From: Pseudooceanicola nanhaiensis
Lineage (GTDB): Bacteria; Pseudomonadota; Alphaproteobacteria; Rhodobacterales; Rhodobacteraceae
NCBI RefSeq assembly: GCF_020171315.1
Contig: NZ_JAIUZP010000006.1
Location: 186,001 to 250,000, forward strand
DNA: 64,000 bases
Reading direction: 5' to 3'
Below the pieces are notes generated by a model. It was given only the letters and a program-made list of their open reading frames with translations, had not been told where the DNA came from and did no database searches. Every line of letters begins with the position of its first letter. Position 1 is the first letter of the stretch. The position numbers were made by a program, and so were the translations under genes. This document shows positions 26,398-35,249 of this stretch, one piece after another.

Positions 26398-27561
26398 TCA
26401 GTACGCCTTCCCGCGCGCCGAGACCGGCCAGACGCATTCCACCCGGCCATTGCGCACGCCCACATACCAGTCGTGGATATTGCAGGTCGGATCGCAATGC
26501 CCCGGCACCAGCCGCAGCTTCTCGTTGATCTCCAGCACGTTGCCCGGGTCCTTGATGGTGCCATGCTCGTCCGAACAGCCGACGTAATCCACGTCATCGC
26601 GCCCGAAGATCACCGGCAGCCCGCTGTCCACCGACTGGGACTTCAGCCCCGCGTCGCAAACCGCCTGCCCATCCCGCGCCACGCTCATAACCGAGGTCAG
26701 CAGGAAGAGCGCATTCTCCCACTCCCCCTGGTCGATCCGCTGGCCGTCCTTGTCGAGGATGCGGCCATAATCCGCGTCCATGAAGGCGTAGGAGCCGCAC
26801 TGCAGCTCGTTATAGAGGTTCGAGTTGCTCTCGAAGTAGTAGGAGCCCGTCCCGCCCCCGGTGATCAGCTCGCATCTGAACCCGGCCTGCGCCAGCACGT
26901 CGCGCGCCTCGGTCACCTGCGCTATGGCCTTGGAGAGCTGCAGCTCGCGCTCGCCATAGGCGCTGATGTGCTGCATGGCACCGTGGTAGGCCTGAATGCC
27001 TGCGAAGGTCAGGCCCGGGGCCTCGGCGGTGGCGCGGGCGATGGCGAGGATGTCGCCCAGATCGGTCACGCCACAGCGCTTGGCGCCGCAGTCGATCTCC
27101 ACCAGCACGGAAAGCTCCGTCCCGTGGCGCTGCACGGCGTCCGAGAGCTGCTGGATATTCGCCACGTCATCGACGCAGACCAGCACCCGGGCGGCCAGCT
27201 TGGGCAGCTGCGCCAGTCGGTCGATCTTGAGCGGATCGCGGACCTGGTTGGAAACGAGGATGTCCTGGATGCCGCCCCGGGCGAAGGCCTCGGCCTCGGC
27301 GACCTTCTGGCAGCAGACGCCGACCGCGCCGCCGATGCGTTCCTGCAGCTTGGCCACGTCCACCGACTTGTGCATCTTGCCGTGCACCCGGTGACGCATC
27401 CCGTGCGCCTTGGCGTAATCGCCCATCTTCACCACGTTGCGCTCCAGCGCGTCGAGGTCGAGGATCAGGCAGGGCGTCTGGATCTCCGCCTCAGCCATGC
27501 CGGGCTTGGCGGGGATGTCATAGCCGACCTCGTAGTGGGACAGGTCCGTCTCGGCGCTCAT
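26398..27561 (-). CDS. D-3-hydroxyaspartate aldolase (BhcC/DSD1-type PLP enzyme)
   Basis: 387-aa fold-type III (alanine racemase-like) PLP enzyme. The N-terminal PLP-lysine region is RVHGKMHKSVDVAKL (58-72). Other blocks are GGGTGSYYFESNS, LKSQSVDSGLP and a C-terminal metal-binding PGHCDPTCNIHDWYVGVRNG. The sequence resembles beta-hydroxyaspartate aldolase of Paracoccus, which splits or forms 3-hydroxyaspartate from glyoxylate and glycine. The other genes of the beta-hydroxyaspartate cycle (bhcA, bhcB, bhcD) are not in the window, so a stand-alone D-3-hydroxyaspartate or D-threonine aldolase role is safer. AAGGAGA precedes the ATG. Confidence 0.83.
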   Translation of the reverse strand: MSAETDLSHYEVGYDIPAKPGMAEAEIQTPCLILDLDALERNVVKMGDYAKAHGMRHRVHGKMHKSVDVAKLQERIGGAVGVCCQKVAEAEAFARGGIQDILVSNQVRDPLKIDRLAQLPKLAARVLVCVDDVANIQQLSDAVQRHGTELSVLVEIDCGAKRCGVTDLGDILAIARATAEAPGLTFAGIQAYHGAMQHISAYGERELQLSKAIAQVTEARDVLAQAGFRCELITGGGTGSYYFESNSNLYNELQCGSYAFMDADYGRILDKDGQRIDQGEWENALFLLTSVMSVARDGQAVCDAGLKSQSVDSGLPVIFGRDDVDYVGCSDEHGTIKDPGNVLEINEKLRLVPGHCDPTCNIHDWYVGVRNGRVECVWPVSARGKAY

Positions 27562-27723
27562 GGGGCTCTCCTTGGTCTTTCGGAGGCAGTCCCTCCGCGC
27601 AACGGGATAGCGCCTTTCCCCTGCATAGGTGAAGAGAGCATGTATTTTCGCAGCGCCTTTTTCGTGCTCCGCCCCGGGCCTGCCGAAAACGGCGGCGCTG
27701 CGAACGCGGCCCCGGGGAAACGC

Positions 27724-27749
27724 AAAACGCCGCCCCGGGGGGCGGCGTT
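27724..27749 (-). terminator. Terminator of the IalB-like gene
   Basis: Stem AACGCCGCCCC / GGGGCGGCGTT, read leftward, with a TTTT run after it on the minus strand. It lies just past the stop at 27772. Confidence 0.7.
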
Positions 27750-27771
27750 CTAAAGCGCGATGCGGGTCCGC

Positions 27772-28404
27772 TCAGCGTTCCTGCACGGTGGCCTTCTCGT
27801 AGCCGGCGGTGAAGCCGATGAGCGAGACCTTGAGCGCCACTTTCACGTCCGGTGCGGCGAAGGGCACGATGGTCAGCGTGGCTTCCTTGCCGCCCTTGAA
27901 GGCGTCCACGTCCGCCTGCGTCAGGCCGATGCGGGCAAAGCAGCCGACCTGGTTGCAGAAGAGGAAGGGATAGCGCTTGCCCTGGGTGCCGTCGACGCCC
28001 AGCGTCATACCGGCGGGCAGCAGGGTTTCCAGCGGCACGACCACGGTGGCACCGGCAACGGCCTCACCCTGGTTGGCGGCGCGGAACAGGCTGAACTCGG
28101 CAACGGAATTGCCGTCCTCATCGCGCAGCAGCTGGTAGAGCTCGCAGGGGTCTTCGCCCTCTTCCACCTTGATGCACTGCAGCTGCCAGTCGCCGATTTC
28201 TTCCTTCACGTAGGTCTGGCCCACGTTCGGGTTCTCGCCGGCGGTGACACCCATGGCGAGATCGGGCGCCAGCGGGGTCTTGGCGGGCTCGGCCTGGGCG
28301 GCGGGCGCATCGGTCGTGGGCGCGGGGGTCGTGTCCTGGGCGGCGGCGGCGCCGGCGAAGGCGATCATGGCCGCGGAGGCCAGAAATCCGGAAATACGGG
28401 TCAT
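27772..28404 (-). CDS. Invasion-associated locus B (IalB) family protein
   Basis: 210-aa exported protein. The signal peptide ends near AGAAAAQD. An Ala/Pro/Thr-rich linker follows, then the IalB-type beta domain with paired Cys (LQCIKVEEGEDPCELYQLL and FLFCNQVGCFARIGL). IalB proteins are periplasmic or outer-membrane associated; in Bartonella the founder affects erythrocyte invasion, but environmental alphaproteobacteria carry several with unknown roles. ATG 28404 has AGGAAA upstream; a TTG 21 nt further upstream lacks one. Confidence 0.83.
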   Translation of the reverse strand: MTRISGFLASAAMIAFAGAAAAQDTTPAPTTDAPAAQAEPAKTPLAPDLAMGVTAGENPNVGQTYVKEEIGDWQLQCIKVEEGEDPCELYQLLRDEDGNSVAEFSLFRAANQGEAVAGATVVVPLETLLPAGMTLGVDGTQGKRYPFLFCNQVGCFARIGLTQADVDAFKGGKEATLTIVPFAAPDVKVALKVSLIGFTAGYEKATVQER

Positions 28405-28539
28405 GCTTTTCCTGTTTGTTCGCAAAGGAGACTTGGCCCGCGTCTAACATGGCACCCGCACCTTGTCAGGCCCCAAACCCAAATCCGGTGCTGTGACAAA
28501 ACAGTGAAGACCCGCGATCAGCCAGTTTCCGCACAAGCA

Positions 28540-28570
28540 AAAAGGGGCCCGTTACAGGCCCCTTTTCTAT
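28540..28570. terminator. Orphan bidirectional terminator
   Basis: Perfect stem AAAAGGGGCC / GGCCCCTTTT with a 7-nt loop and T-rich sequence on both strands. No annotated gene reads into it from either side. Confidence 0.7.
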
Positions 28571-28620
28571 TTGGTTTTCTCCCCGTCGGACTGGCCGACT
28601 TAGTTCTTGTGAGGGACGCT

Positions 28621-28737
28621 ATGTGGAATGTAACGGATCGTCAACAGGAAAAACCGGCTAAAAACCGCCTACTTTTTTCGGCACCCCCGGCCCTGCTGTT
28701 TTTCGCGTCATGGCCGCTGCGACGCGGCGCGAAGTGA
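28621..28737 (+). CDS. Possible 38-aa small protein
   Basis: ATG with GAGGGA six nt upstream; encodes MWNVTDRQQEKPAKNR, then a hydrophobic LLFSAPPALLFFASWPL stretch and a basic end. It lies between two orphan terminators. I do not recognise it. It could be a small membrane peptide or chance; codon use is less GC-rich than in the neighbours. Confidence 0.3.
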   Translation: MWNVTDRQQEKPAKNRLLFSAPPALLFFASWPLRRGAK

Positions 28738-28795
28738 CGCGCATCGGCGTCCATCTGCGGTGCGATCGGGGCCGCACTGGCACCGGAGCCGCATC

Positions 28796-28824
28796 AAAAA
28801 AAGGCCGTGCCCGCAGGCACGGCC
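28796..28824 (-). terminator. Orphan minus-strand terminator (possible sRNA end)
   Basis: Stem GGCCGTGCC / GGCACGGCC with a 4-nt loop, followed on the minus strand by seven T. Only about 130 nt of non-coding sequence lie upstream on that strand before the divergent gene, which fits a short RNA starting near 28925. Confidence 0.75.
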
Positions 28825-28952
28825 AGTCTGACAGGGAGGAAGTCACCCGCCCACACGAGGACATGCGCGGGCGGATGAATTGATACTGGCACGCAGAGGT
28901 TAAGGTTGTATTTTCCCTCTGTAACCAAGGGGAAAACAGGGGCGGCAGGATC

Positions 28953-30491
28953 ATGGATCAGGACATCTTCATCGGCGGCGGCGGCGCGGACTATGCAGAG
29001 GCGCAGTGGCTCAAGCTGGGCTATGCCAACCGCCACGGCCTGATCGCGGGCGCGACCGGCACCGGCAAGACGGTGACGCTGCAAATCATGGCGGAAAGCT
29101 TCTCGGCCCGCGGGGTTCCGGTGGTGCTGGCGGACGTCAAGGGCGATCTCTCGGGCCTTGCTGCCGCGGGCTCTGCCACGGCCGGAACCCATGCGCCCTT
29201 CACCGAACGCGCGGAAAAGATCGGCCTGCCCGACTACAGCTACAACGCATTCCCGGTGATCTTCTGGGATCTCTTCGGCCAGCAGGGCCACCCGGTGCGC
29301 ACCACGCTGTCCGAGATGGGGCCGCTGATGCTCTCGCGCCTGCTGGAGCTGAGCGAGGCGCAGGAAGGCATCCTGAACATCGCCTTCCGGGTCGCCGACG
29401 AACAGGGGCTTGCCCTGCTCGACCTGAAGGACCTGCAATCGCTGCTGGTCTGGCTGGGCGAGAACCGGGCCGATCTCTCGCTGCGCTATGGCAATATCTC
29501 GACCCAGTCGATCGGCGCGATCCAGCGGCGCCTGCTGGTGCTGGAGACCGAGGGCGGCGCGAACTTCTTCGGCGAACCGGCGCTGGAGCTGTCGGACATG
29601 ATGCGCACCGATACGGACGGCCGCGGCGTGATCTCGATCCTTGCCGCCGACAAGCTGATGGCCGCGCCCCGGCTCTATGCGACCTTCCTGCTCTGGCTGC
29701 TCTCCGAACTCTTCGAGGACCTGCCCGAGGTGGGCGATCCCGACAAACCCCGGCTGGTCTTCTTCTTCGACGAGGCGCACCTGCTCTTCGACGACGCGCC
29801 CAAGGCGCTCGTGGACAAGGTGGAACAGGTGGCGCGGCTGATCCGCTCCAAGGGGGTCGGCGTCTATTTCTGCACCCAGAACCCCGCCGATGTGCCCGAG
29901 GATATCCTCGGCCAGCTGGGCAACCGCGTGCAACACGCACTGCGCGCCTTCACCGCCCGCGACCGCAAGGCGCTGAAACAGGCGGCAGAGACCTACCGCG
30001 ACAACCCGCGCTTCTCCATCGAGGAGGCGATCCGCGAGGTCGGCACCGGCGAGGCGGTGACCTCCTTCCTCGAACGCAAGGGCATCCCCGGCATGGCCGA
30101 GCGTACGCTGGTGCGCCCGCCGTCGTCGCAGCTGGGGCCGCTGGACCCGACCCTGCGCCGCGCGGCGATCAACACCTCCCCGGTGGCCGGGAAATACGAC
30201 ACGACGCTCGACCGGGAGTCGGCCTACGAGATCCTCGCCAAACGCGCCGCCGACGCCGCCAAGGCGGCAGAGACCGCCGAGGCAGAGGAAGACGCGCAGC
30301 CGGTGGCCCAGCGGGAATATGCCTCGGCCCGGCGCTATACCGGCACGCGGGTGAGCCGCTCGACCTCGAAACGGGTGTCGCAGGACACTTTCGGCAGCGC
30401 CATCATGGATGCGACGATCAAGGAACTGAAGGGCACCACCGGACGACGGATCGTACGCGGCATCCTCGGCTCGTTCTTCAAGGCGCGCTGA
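28953..30491 (+). CDS. HerA-like ATPase (DUF853 / YjgR type)
   Basis: 512-aa cytosolic P-loop NTPase. Walker A GATGTGKT is at 33-40 and Walker [15 protein letters not shown] at about 268-281. The sensor region is [20 protein letters not shown]. The family is related to HerA/FtsK-type DNA translocases, but the biochemical role is not established. The length is normal. A C-terminal Ala/Glu-rich low-complexity stretch ([14 protein letters not shown]) precedes a basic end. It appears monocistronic; after it come the first double-hairpin repeat and a terminator. Confidence 0.85.
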   Translation: MDQDIFIGGGGADYAEAQWLKLGYANRHGLIAGATGTGKTVTLQIMAESFSARGVPVVLADVKGDLSGLAAAGSATAGTHAPFTERAEKIGLPDYSYNAFPVIFWDLFGQQGHPVRTTLSEMGPLMLSRLLELSEAQEGILNIAFRVADEQGLALLDLKDLQSLLVWLGENRADLSLRYGNISTQSIGAIQRRLLVLETEGGANFFGEPALELSDMMRTDTDGRGVISILAADKLMAAPRLYATFLLWLLSELFEDLPEVGDPDKPRLVFFFDEAHLLFDDAPKALVDKVEQVARLIRSKGVGVYFCTQNPADVPEDILGQLGNRVQHALRAFTARDRKALKQAAETYRDNPRFSIEEAIREVGTGEAVTSFLERKGIPGMAERTLVRPPSSQLGPLDPTLRRAAINTSPVAGKYDTTLDRESAYEILAKRAADAAKAAETAEAEEDAQPVAQREYASARRYTGTRVSRSTSKRVSQDTFGSAIMDATIKELKGTTGRRIVRGILGSFFKAR

Positions 30492-30518
30492 GGCGCGGGC
30501 CCTCGCCGTCGGGCATCC

Positions 30519-30563
30519 AAGAATTTCCGAAAATTCTTGGGAAAACTCTTCGAAGAATTTTCC
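30519..30563. repeat. Double-hairpin intergenic repeat, copy 1
   Basis: Two adjoining palindromes, AAGAATTTCCGAAAATTCTT (30519-30538) and AAAACTCTTCGAAGAATTTT (30542-30561), joined by GGG. The same architecture recurs at 51476 and 60905. This copy lies between converging genes. Confidence 0.75.
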
Positions 30564-30598
30564 GGCCTCCGCCCTGCCCTTCTCGCCCTCTGGATACG

Positions 30599-30627
30599 AA
30601 AACGCCCGGTGCGATCACCGGGCGTTT
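30599..30627 (-). terminator. Terminator of the KAS/ACP operon
   Basis: Stem AAACGCCCGGTG / CACCGGGCGTTT with a CGAT loop. A TTTT run follows on the minus strand. It is close to the KAS stop at 30651. Confidence 0.75.
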
Positions 30628-30650
30628 CATCGTCAGGGCATCCGCCCGGA

Positions 30651-31859
30651 TCAGACCTTGCGCAGCGCCAGCACCGCGTTGAGCCCGCCAAAGGCGAAGG
30701 CGTTCGACAGCGCCACGTTCACCTTGGCCTCGCGGGCCTCGTTGGGCACCACGTCGAGGGCGCATTCCGGGTCCGGTTCCTCGTAGCCGATGGTGGGCGC
30801 GATCACCCCGTCCCGCAGCGCCATGATGCAGGCCAGCAGTTCCACCGCGCCGGTGCCGCCAATCAGGTGGCCGTGCATCGACTTGGTCGAGGAGATCATC
30901 AGGTTGTCCGCATGCTGGCCGAAGGCATCCGCCACCGCCGCGCATTCCGTCTTGTCGTTGGCCGCGGTCCCTGTGCCATGAGCGTTGATATAGCCCACTT
31001 CCTCGGGGTTGATGCCGCCGTCCTTCATGGCGCCCGCAATCGCCCGGGCCGCGCCCTGCTTTGAGGGCATGACGATGTCGGAGGCGTCCGAGGTCATGGC
31101 AAAGCCCACGACTTCCGCGAGGATCTCGGCGCCGCGCTTCTTGGCGTGCTCCATCTCCTCGAAGACGAAGACGCCCGCGCCCTCGCCCTGCACCATGCCG
31201 TTGCGGTTCATCGAGAACGGGCGGCAGGCGTCCTTGGACATGACGCGCAGCCCTTCCCAGGCCTTCACGCCGCCAAAGCAGAGCATCGATTCCGACCCGC
31301 CGGTCACCATCGCGGGCGCCATGCCGAGGCGCACCATCTGGAAGGCCTGCGCCATGGCATGGTTCGACGAGGCACAGGCGGTGGAGACGGTGAAGCTCGG
31401 CCCCTTGAGGTTGTACTCGATGCTCACGTGGCTGGCGGCCGCGTTGTTCATCAGCTTGGGCACGACGAAGGGATGGACCCGGTTCTTGCCCGCCTCGTAG
31501 ACCGCGCGGTAATTCTCGTCCCAGGTCGAGACGCCGCCGCCGGCGGTGCCAAGCACCACCCCGGACCGCGCCGCCAGTTCCCCGATGAATTCGAGGCCCG
31601 ACTGCTTGATCGCCTCGCGGGCGGCATAGAGCGTGAACTGGGTGAAGCGGTCATAGAGCGCCATCTGCTGGCGATTGAACTCGCCCTCGGCCTCGAAGCC
31701 CTTGACCTGGCCACCGATCTGGATCGACAGCCGCTCCACGTCCTGGATTTCGAGCGCACCGATGCCGCAGCGGCCCTCGCGCATCGAAGCGAACGTCTCG
31801 GAAACAGAATGGCCGATCGCGTTGATCGTGCCGGCACCGGTAATGACGACTCTCTTCAC
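30651..31859 (-). CDS. Beta-ketoacyl-ACP synthase (KAS II / FabF-like)
   Basis: 402-aa condensing enzyme extending acyl-ACP with malonyl-ACP. The Cys-His-His catalytic set is present: Cys162 in VSTACASSNH, His in INAHGTGTAANDKTE and His in STKSMHGHLIGGTGAVE. Its start overlaps the stop of the upstream acyl-carrier gene (ATGA), and lpxD precedes that. A KAS dedicated to a special acyl carrier and linked to lpxD suggests a role in lipid A acyl-chain supply, as in acpXL-type clusters, rather than general fatty acid synthesis. Confidence 0.87.
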   Translation of the reverse strand: MKRVVITGAGTINAIGHSVSETFASMREGRCGIGALEIQDVERLSIQIGGQVKGFEAEGEFNRQQMALYDRFTQFTLYAAREAIKQSGLEFIGELAARSGVVLGTAGGGVSTWDENYRAVYEAGKNRVHPFVVPKLMNNAAASHVSIEYNLKGPSFTVSTACASSNHAMAQAFQMVRLGMAPAMVTGGSESMLCFGGVKAWEGLRVMSKDACRPFSMNRNGMVQGEGAGVFVFEEMEHAKKRGAEILAEVVGFAMTSDASDIVMPSKQGAARAIAGAMKDGGINPEEVGYINAHGTGTAANDKTECAAVADAFGQHADNLMISSTKSMHGHLIGGTGAVELLACIMALRDGVIAPTIGYEEPDPECALDVVPNEAREAKVNVALSNAFAFGGLNAVLALRKV

Positions 31860-32119
31860 GCGTGCTGTTCCGCCACCAGCTTCTCGATCCCCGCCACGAT
31901 GGTCGCCACGCTGGAGATGTCGAAATCGCTCTCCTGCGGCTCGTTCGCGTTGAAGGGCACCTGGATGTCGAAGGCTTCCTCGATGGCGAAGATGCTCTCC
32001 ACGAGGCCGAGCGAGTCGATGCCGAGGTCCTCGAGCGTCTGGTCCATGGACACGTCGCCCGGTTCAAGAACCGCCTGCTCCGCGATGATCGCGATCACCC
32101 TGTCCTTCACGCTGGTCAT
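31856..32119 (-). CDS. Acyl carrier protein (specialised, possibly AcpXL-like)
   Basis: 87 aa. The phosphopantetheine site is Ser36 in LEDLGIDSLGLVESIF. Helix II continues with AIEEAFDIQVPF, a variant reminiscent of AcpXL rather than the housekeeping AcpP. AAGGGGAG precedes the ATG. It sits between lpxD (35 nt upstream) and the KAS gene (4-nt overlap). It probably carries a hydroxy- or long acyl chain for lipid A. Confidence 0.88.
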   Translation of the reverse strand: MTSVKDRVIAIIAEQAVLEPGDVSMDQTLEDLGIDSLGLVESIFAIEEAFDIQVPFNANEPQESDFDISSVATIVAGIEKLVAEQHA

Positions 32120-32153
32120 GCCGGGCTACTCCCCTTCTGCGATTGCCGCTGAT

Positions 32154-33245
32154 TTAGTCGCTCTGGCCGTCCTTGAAAACCGCTTTCTTCAACTCCGCGA
32201 CCTCACGGAAGAGACGCGGCAGGCGGCGCTGTGCCTTGTAGCCTTCAAGCTGGGTTTCCATCTTGATCGCCGGATTGCCGAGGATCACCTGCCCCGCAGG
32301 CACCCGCGTGCGGATGGCAGAGCCGCCACCGCAGACCACGTTGTCCCCGATGGTGATGTTGTCCGACACACCGACCTGGCCGCCGAGCACGACGTTGTTG
32401 CCGATCCGCGTGGAGCCCGCGATGCCGACCATCGAGGCAAAGAGGCACTCGTTCCCGATGACGACGTTGTGGCCGACCATGCAGAGGTTGTCGATCTTGG
32501 TGCCGTTGCCGATTTGCGTCGGCCGGATCGTGCCTGCATCGACACAGGCATTCGCGCCGATCTCCACGTCGTCCCCGATGATGATTGCGCCGAGAGAATG
32601 GATGCGGATCCAGCCCTGCGCCTCGGTGCCCGAGGCATCTCCGAGGGTGTGGCGGGCCTTTTCGACCGCGTTCACCTCGGGCGTGACATAGGAGAAACCG
32701 TCGAAGCCGATGGTGGCCCCGGGCTGCGCAAGGAAGCGGTCACCGATCTGCGCGCGCGGCCCGACACGGACCTGCGCGTTCAGCAGGCCGCCTGCGCCGA
32801 TGCGCGCGTCCTGCCCGATGAAACACTGCGGGCCGATGACGGTGCCTTCGCCGATCACGGCGCCGGCAGAGATCACCGCGAAGGCGCCGACGCTGACGCC
32901 CTCGGCCAGAATGGCCGTCGGATCGACAGAGGCGTTGGGATCAATCCCCTCGGGATAGCCCGGGCCGGGATAGAAGGCGCGGGTCAGTCCGGCCATGGCC
33001 ATGCGCGGGCGCGGTGCGACGATGGCCGCCTTCAGGCCGAGGGCCTCCCAGTCGGCGCCCTCCCAGACCATGGCGGCGCGGGCCTGACCCTTGCTCAGGC
33101 CGTCGGCGTATTCCGGCTTCATCGCGAGGGCGAGGTCCTCGGCCCCTGCGGCGGCGGGCTCTGCCACGCCGGTCACGGTGATGGAGCCGTCGCCAAGGGC
33201 GGTGGTGCCAAGGGCGGCGGCAATGCTCTCGATGCTGTGGCGCAT
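32154..33245 (-). CDS. lpxD: UDP-3-O-(3-hydroxyacyl)glucosamine N-acyltransferase
   Basis: 363-aa lipid A biosynthesis enzyme transferring a 3-hydroxyacyl chain from ACP to UDP-3-O-acylglucosamine. The N-terminal uridine-binding domain is followed by left-handed beta-helix hexapeptide repeats (AVIGEGTVIGPQ, then ARIGAG, VRVGPRAQIGD) and FDGFSY; the catalytic-His region is NLCMVGHNVVIGNE. ATG 33245 has AGGGGG upstream; in-frame codons before it are not supported. It is the first gene of a lpxD-ACP-KAS operon. Confidence 0.88.
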   Translation of the reverse strand: MRHSIESIAAALGTTALGDGSITVTGVAEPAAAGAEDLALAMKPEYADGLSKGQARAAMVWEGADWEALGLKAAIVAPRPRMAMAGLTRAFYPGPGYPEGIDPNASVDPTAILAEGVSVGAFAVISAGAVIGEGTVIGPQCFIGQDARIGAGGLLNAQVRVGPRAQIGDRFLAQPGATIGFDGFSYVTPEVNAVEKARHTLGDASGTEAQGWIRIHSLGAIIIGDDVEIGANACVDAGTIRPTQIGNGTKIDNLCMVGHNVVIGNECLFASMVGIAGSTRIGNNVVLGGQVGVSDNITIGDNVVCGGGSAIRTRVPAGQVILGNPAIKMETQLEGYKAQRRLPRLFREVAELKKAVFKDGQSD

Positions 33246-33273
33246 GGGGTCCCCCTGTCGTGCAGGGGCAGGC

Positions 33274-34902
33274 TTACCCCTGAACGCCGCGCAGCGCCAC
33301 CCCTGCCGCCTGCATGGCCTCCCAGATGCGCGCATCCCGGCCATAGATGTCCCGGCGGTAGGTGACCTTGCCGGTCGCCTCGGTGACGGCGGTGCGGTAG
33401 ATCAGGTGCACGGGCACAGGGGTTTCGAGGTTCACGCGGGTCTCGCGGCCGGTCCGCAGCTTGGACTGGAAGAAGGCCTCGGGATCGTCCTCCTGCACCG
33501 CAAGCAGCGCATAGGCGAAATCGAAGGGCTGCTGCAGGCGGATACAGCCGTGGCTGAAGTCCCGCACCTCGCGGTCGAAGAGAGATTTCGACGGCGTATC
33601 ATGCAGATAGATGTTGTACTTGTTCGGGAACATGAACTTCACCAGCCCAAGCGCATTGCGCGAGGACGGCGGCTGCTTGATGTCGAAGGGGAAGTTACGG
33701 GCGTTCAGCGCCGAGAAGTTCACCGCCGCCCGGTTCACCACCTGCCCGCGTGCGTTGATCAGGTTCAGGTGCGAGGCCGCGTTCGGGTTCTTCTGGAACA
33801 TCGGCAGATATTCCTTCACCGCGATGGAGCGCGGCACGTTCCACGTCGGGTTGATGACGAGATATTCCATCTCGTCCGAGAACTCCGGCGTGCGGCGGTC
33901 GGGGATGTTCTTGCCGATGACCGAGCGGGTCTCGAAGGTCGTGATCCCGTGGTCGATGATCTTGGCGTGGAAATCGGTCAGGTTGACGAGGATGTGGCGA
34001 TCGCCGCGTTCCTTGTTCATCCAGCGCTCGCGCTCCATCGCCACCATGACAGACCGCAGGCGGTCGGCCATGGAGACGTTGATCTCGCCGATGGTGCCGG
34101 GCCCGGCGACGCCGTCCTCGGCGAGGCCGTGATCGGCCTGGAAGGCGCGGATCGCGTCGGTCATCGTGCTGTCGTAGCGGTCGCTCAGCGAACGCTCCAT
34201 GTAGCCCATGGCGATCAGCCGGTTGCGCAGCAGGACGACGTTGCGCCCCTGTGCGCCGGGTTCCAGCTTGCCCACGGTCACGACGGGGCCCCAGCCGCCC
34301 GCGGCCACGGATTTCTCCATGTCCAGCTTGGCGCGCATCAGGCGCAGGTATTCATGGGTCCGCGGCGGAAGGGAGCGCATGAAGGCCGAGGGATCGTCCC
34401 CCGCCACGCCCGCCAGCAGCTCCGCGTGGTCGCGATAGGGAATTTCGCGCACGATCAGCGGGTCGATCTTCGAGGGCGTGACCATGCCGGTCTGCACGTC
34501 CCGGGCGTAGCGCAGGAAGAGCTTGGAGAAGCCCACTTCCACCAGCCCGAGGTCCCGTTCGCTGCGCACGGCGCGCGCCTTGTCCAGCAGCCCGTCGAGG
34601 TCATAATCGCCCACCGGCAGCCCGTGATCCCCGGCCCCGGCAATCGCCTGCACCAATGCCTGCCGGCGCGCCTGCGCGGCCGCGTCGGTGCCGGTCCAGA
34701 TCGGCGCGAACCCGGTCTCGCGGTAGAAGGCGGCCATCTCGCGGTCGCGGGAGGCGGTCTCGGCAACGGCCTGACGGAAGGCCAGCGAGACATCGGCCTC
34801 GGCGGCCGACGGCGCGGTCATGGCGAGGGGAAGCGCCACGGCGAGGGCAAGAACGGCGGTCTGAAGGCGACGGACCCGGAGAGAGGCGGGCAAAAAGGAC
34901 AT
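33274..34902 (-). CDS. L,D-transpeptidase (YcbB/LdtD-like)
   Basis: 542-aa periplasmic enzyme that makes 3-3 cross-links in peptidoglycan. The N-terminal signal peptide ends near APSAAEA. A scaffold domain is followed by a peptidoglycan-binding module (GRNVVLLRNRLIAMGYM, then AIRAFQADHGLAEDGVAG) and a YkuD catalytic domain with FSHGCIRLQ (about 448-456; Cys nucleophile). The length matches YcbB. It is transcribed away from a DUF882 cell-wall hydrolase-like gene; the shared intergenic region suggests joint control. Confidence 0.9.
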   Translation of the reverse strand: MSFLPASLRVRRLQTAVLALAVALPLAMTAPSAAEADVSLAFRQAVAETASRDREMAAFYRETGFAPIWTGTDAAAQARRQALVQAIAGAGDHGLPVGDYDLDGLLDKARAVRSERDLGLVEVGFSKLFLRYARDVQTGMVTPSKIDPLIVREIPYRDHAELLAGVAGDDPSAFMRSLPPRTHEYLRLMRAKLDMEKSVAAGGWGPVVTVGKLEPGAQGRNVVLLRNRLIAMGYMERSLSDRYDSTMTDAIRAFQADHGLAEDGVAGPGTIGEINVSMADRLRSVMVAMERERWMNKERGDRHILVNLTDFHAKIIDHGITTFETRSVIGKNIPDRRTPEFSDEMEYLVINPTWNVPRSIAVKEYLPMFQKNPNAASHLNLINARGQVVNRAAVNFSALNARNFPFDIKQPPSSRNALGLVKFMFPNKYNIYLHDTPSKSLFDREVRDFSHGCIRLQQPFDFAYALLAVQEDDPEAFFQSKLRTGRETRVNLETPVPVHLIYRTAVTEATGKVTYRRDIYGRDARIWEAMQAAGVALRGVQG

Positions 34903-35249
34903 TTAGGAAACCTCATTCGAATGTGGTTGCGACAAGCCTGCGCAGGGGAACGGGGCGTGTCCAGCGGCGCCGAGCGGAAAGGTAAATTTCTCCGCAACTT
35001 GATGTAATTCCACTACGGAGCCCGCGAAGCTTAACGGGGCCTTAAGAACCGCCCCGGAATTGGTTCCATTCCGGGCGAAAAACAGGGGAAACCCAGCAGA
35101 AATCCGCCGAATTCCGCCGATCGGTGGGATGCCAAGGAATTTCGTCTTGGGCCGCACAGCCGTGCGTGCAATAACAATCGCACTTGGGGAATATTTGGCA
35201 GAGCCCGCGTAACATCGCGGCAACAGGTAAGAGACGGGACAGACGACCA
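34903..35249. promoter_or_regulatory. Divergent intergenic region, L,D-transpeptidase / DUF882
   Basis: 347 nt without a gene. It contains a perfect hairpin CCCGGAAT / ATTCCGGG (35053-35075) with no T-run, and a repeated AATTCCGCCG-like sequence at 35100-35122. Both outward promoters should be here; I cannot assign them firmly. Confidence 0.4.

Larger units (their letters stand above)
28405..28952. other. Divergent intergenic region with two orphan terminators
   Basis: 548 nt between the IalB-like gene and the HerA-like gene. It holds a bidirectional terminator (28540-28570), a 39-codon open frame (28621-28737) and a strong minus-strand terminator (28796-28824). None of these serves a flanking gene, because both neighbours are transcribed outward. 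One or two short transcripts are therefore likely here. Confidence 0.5.

Noticed and set aside
26398-27561. Complete beta-hydroxyaspartate cycle locus
   Set aside because: Only the aldolase is present; no aminotransferase, dehydratase or iminosuccinate reductase gene lies in the window.
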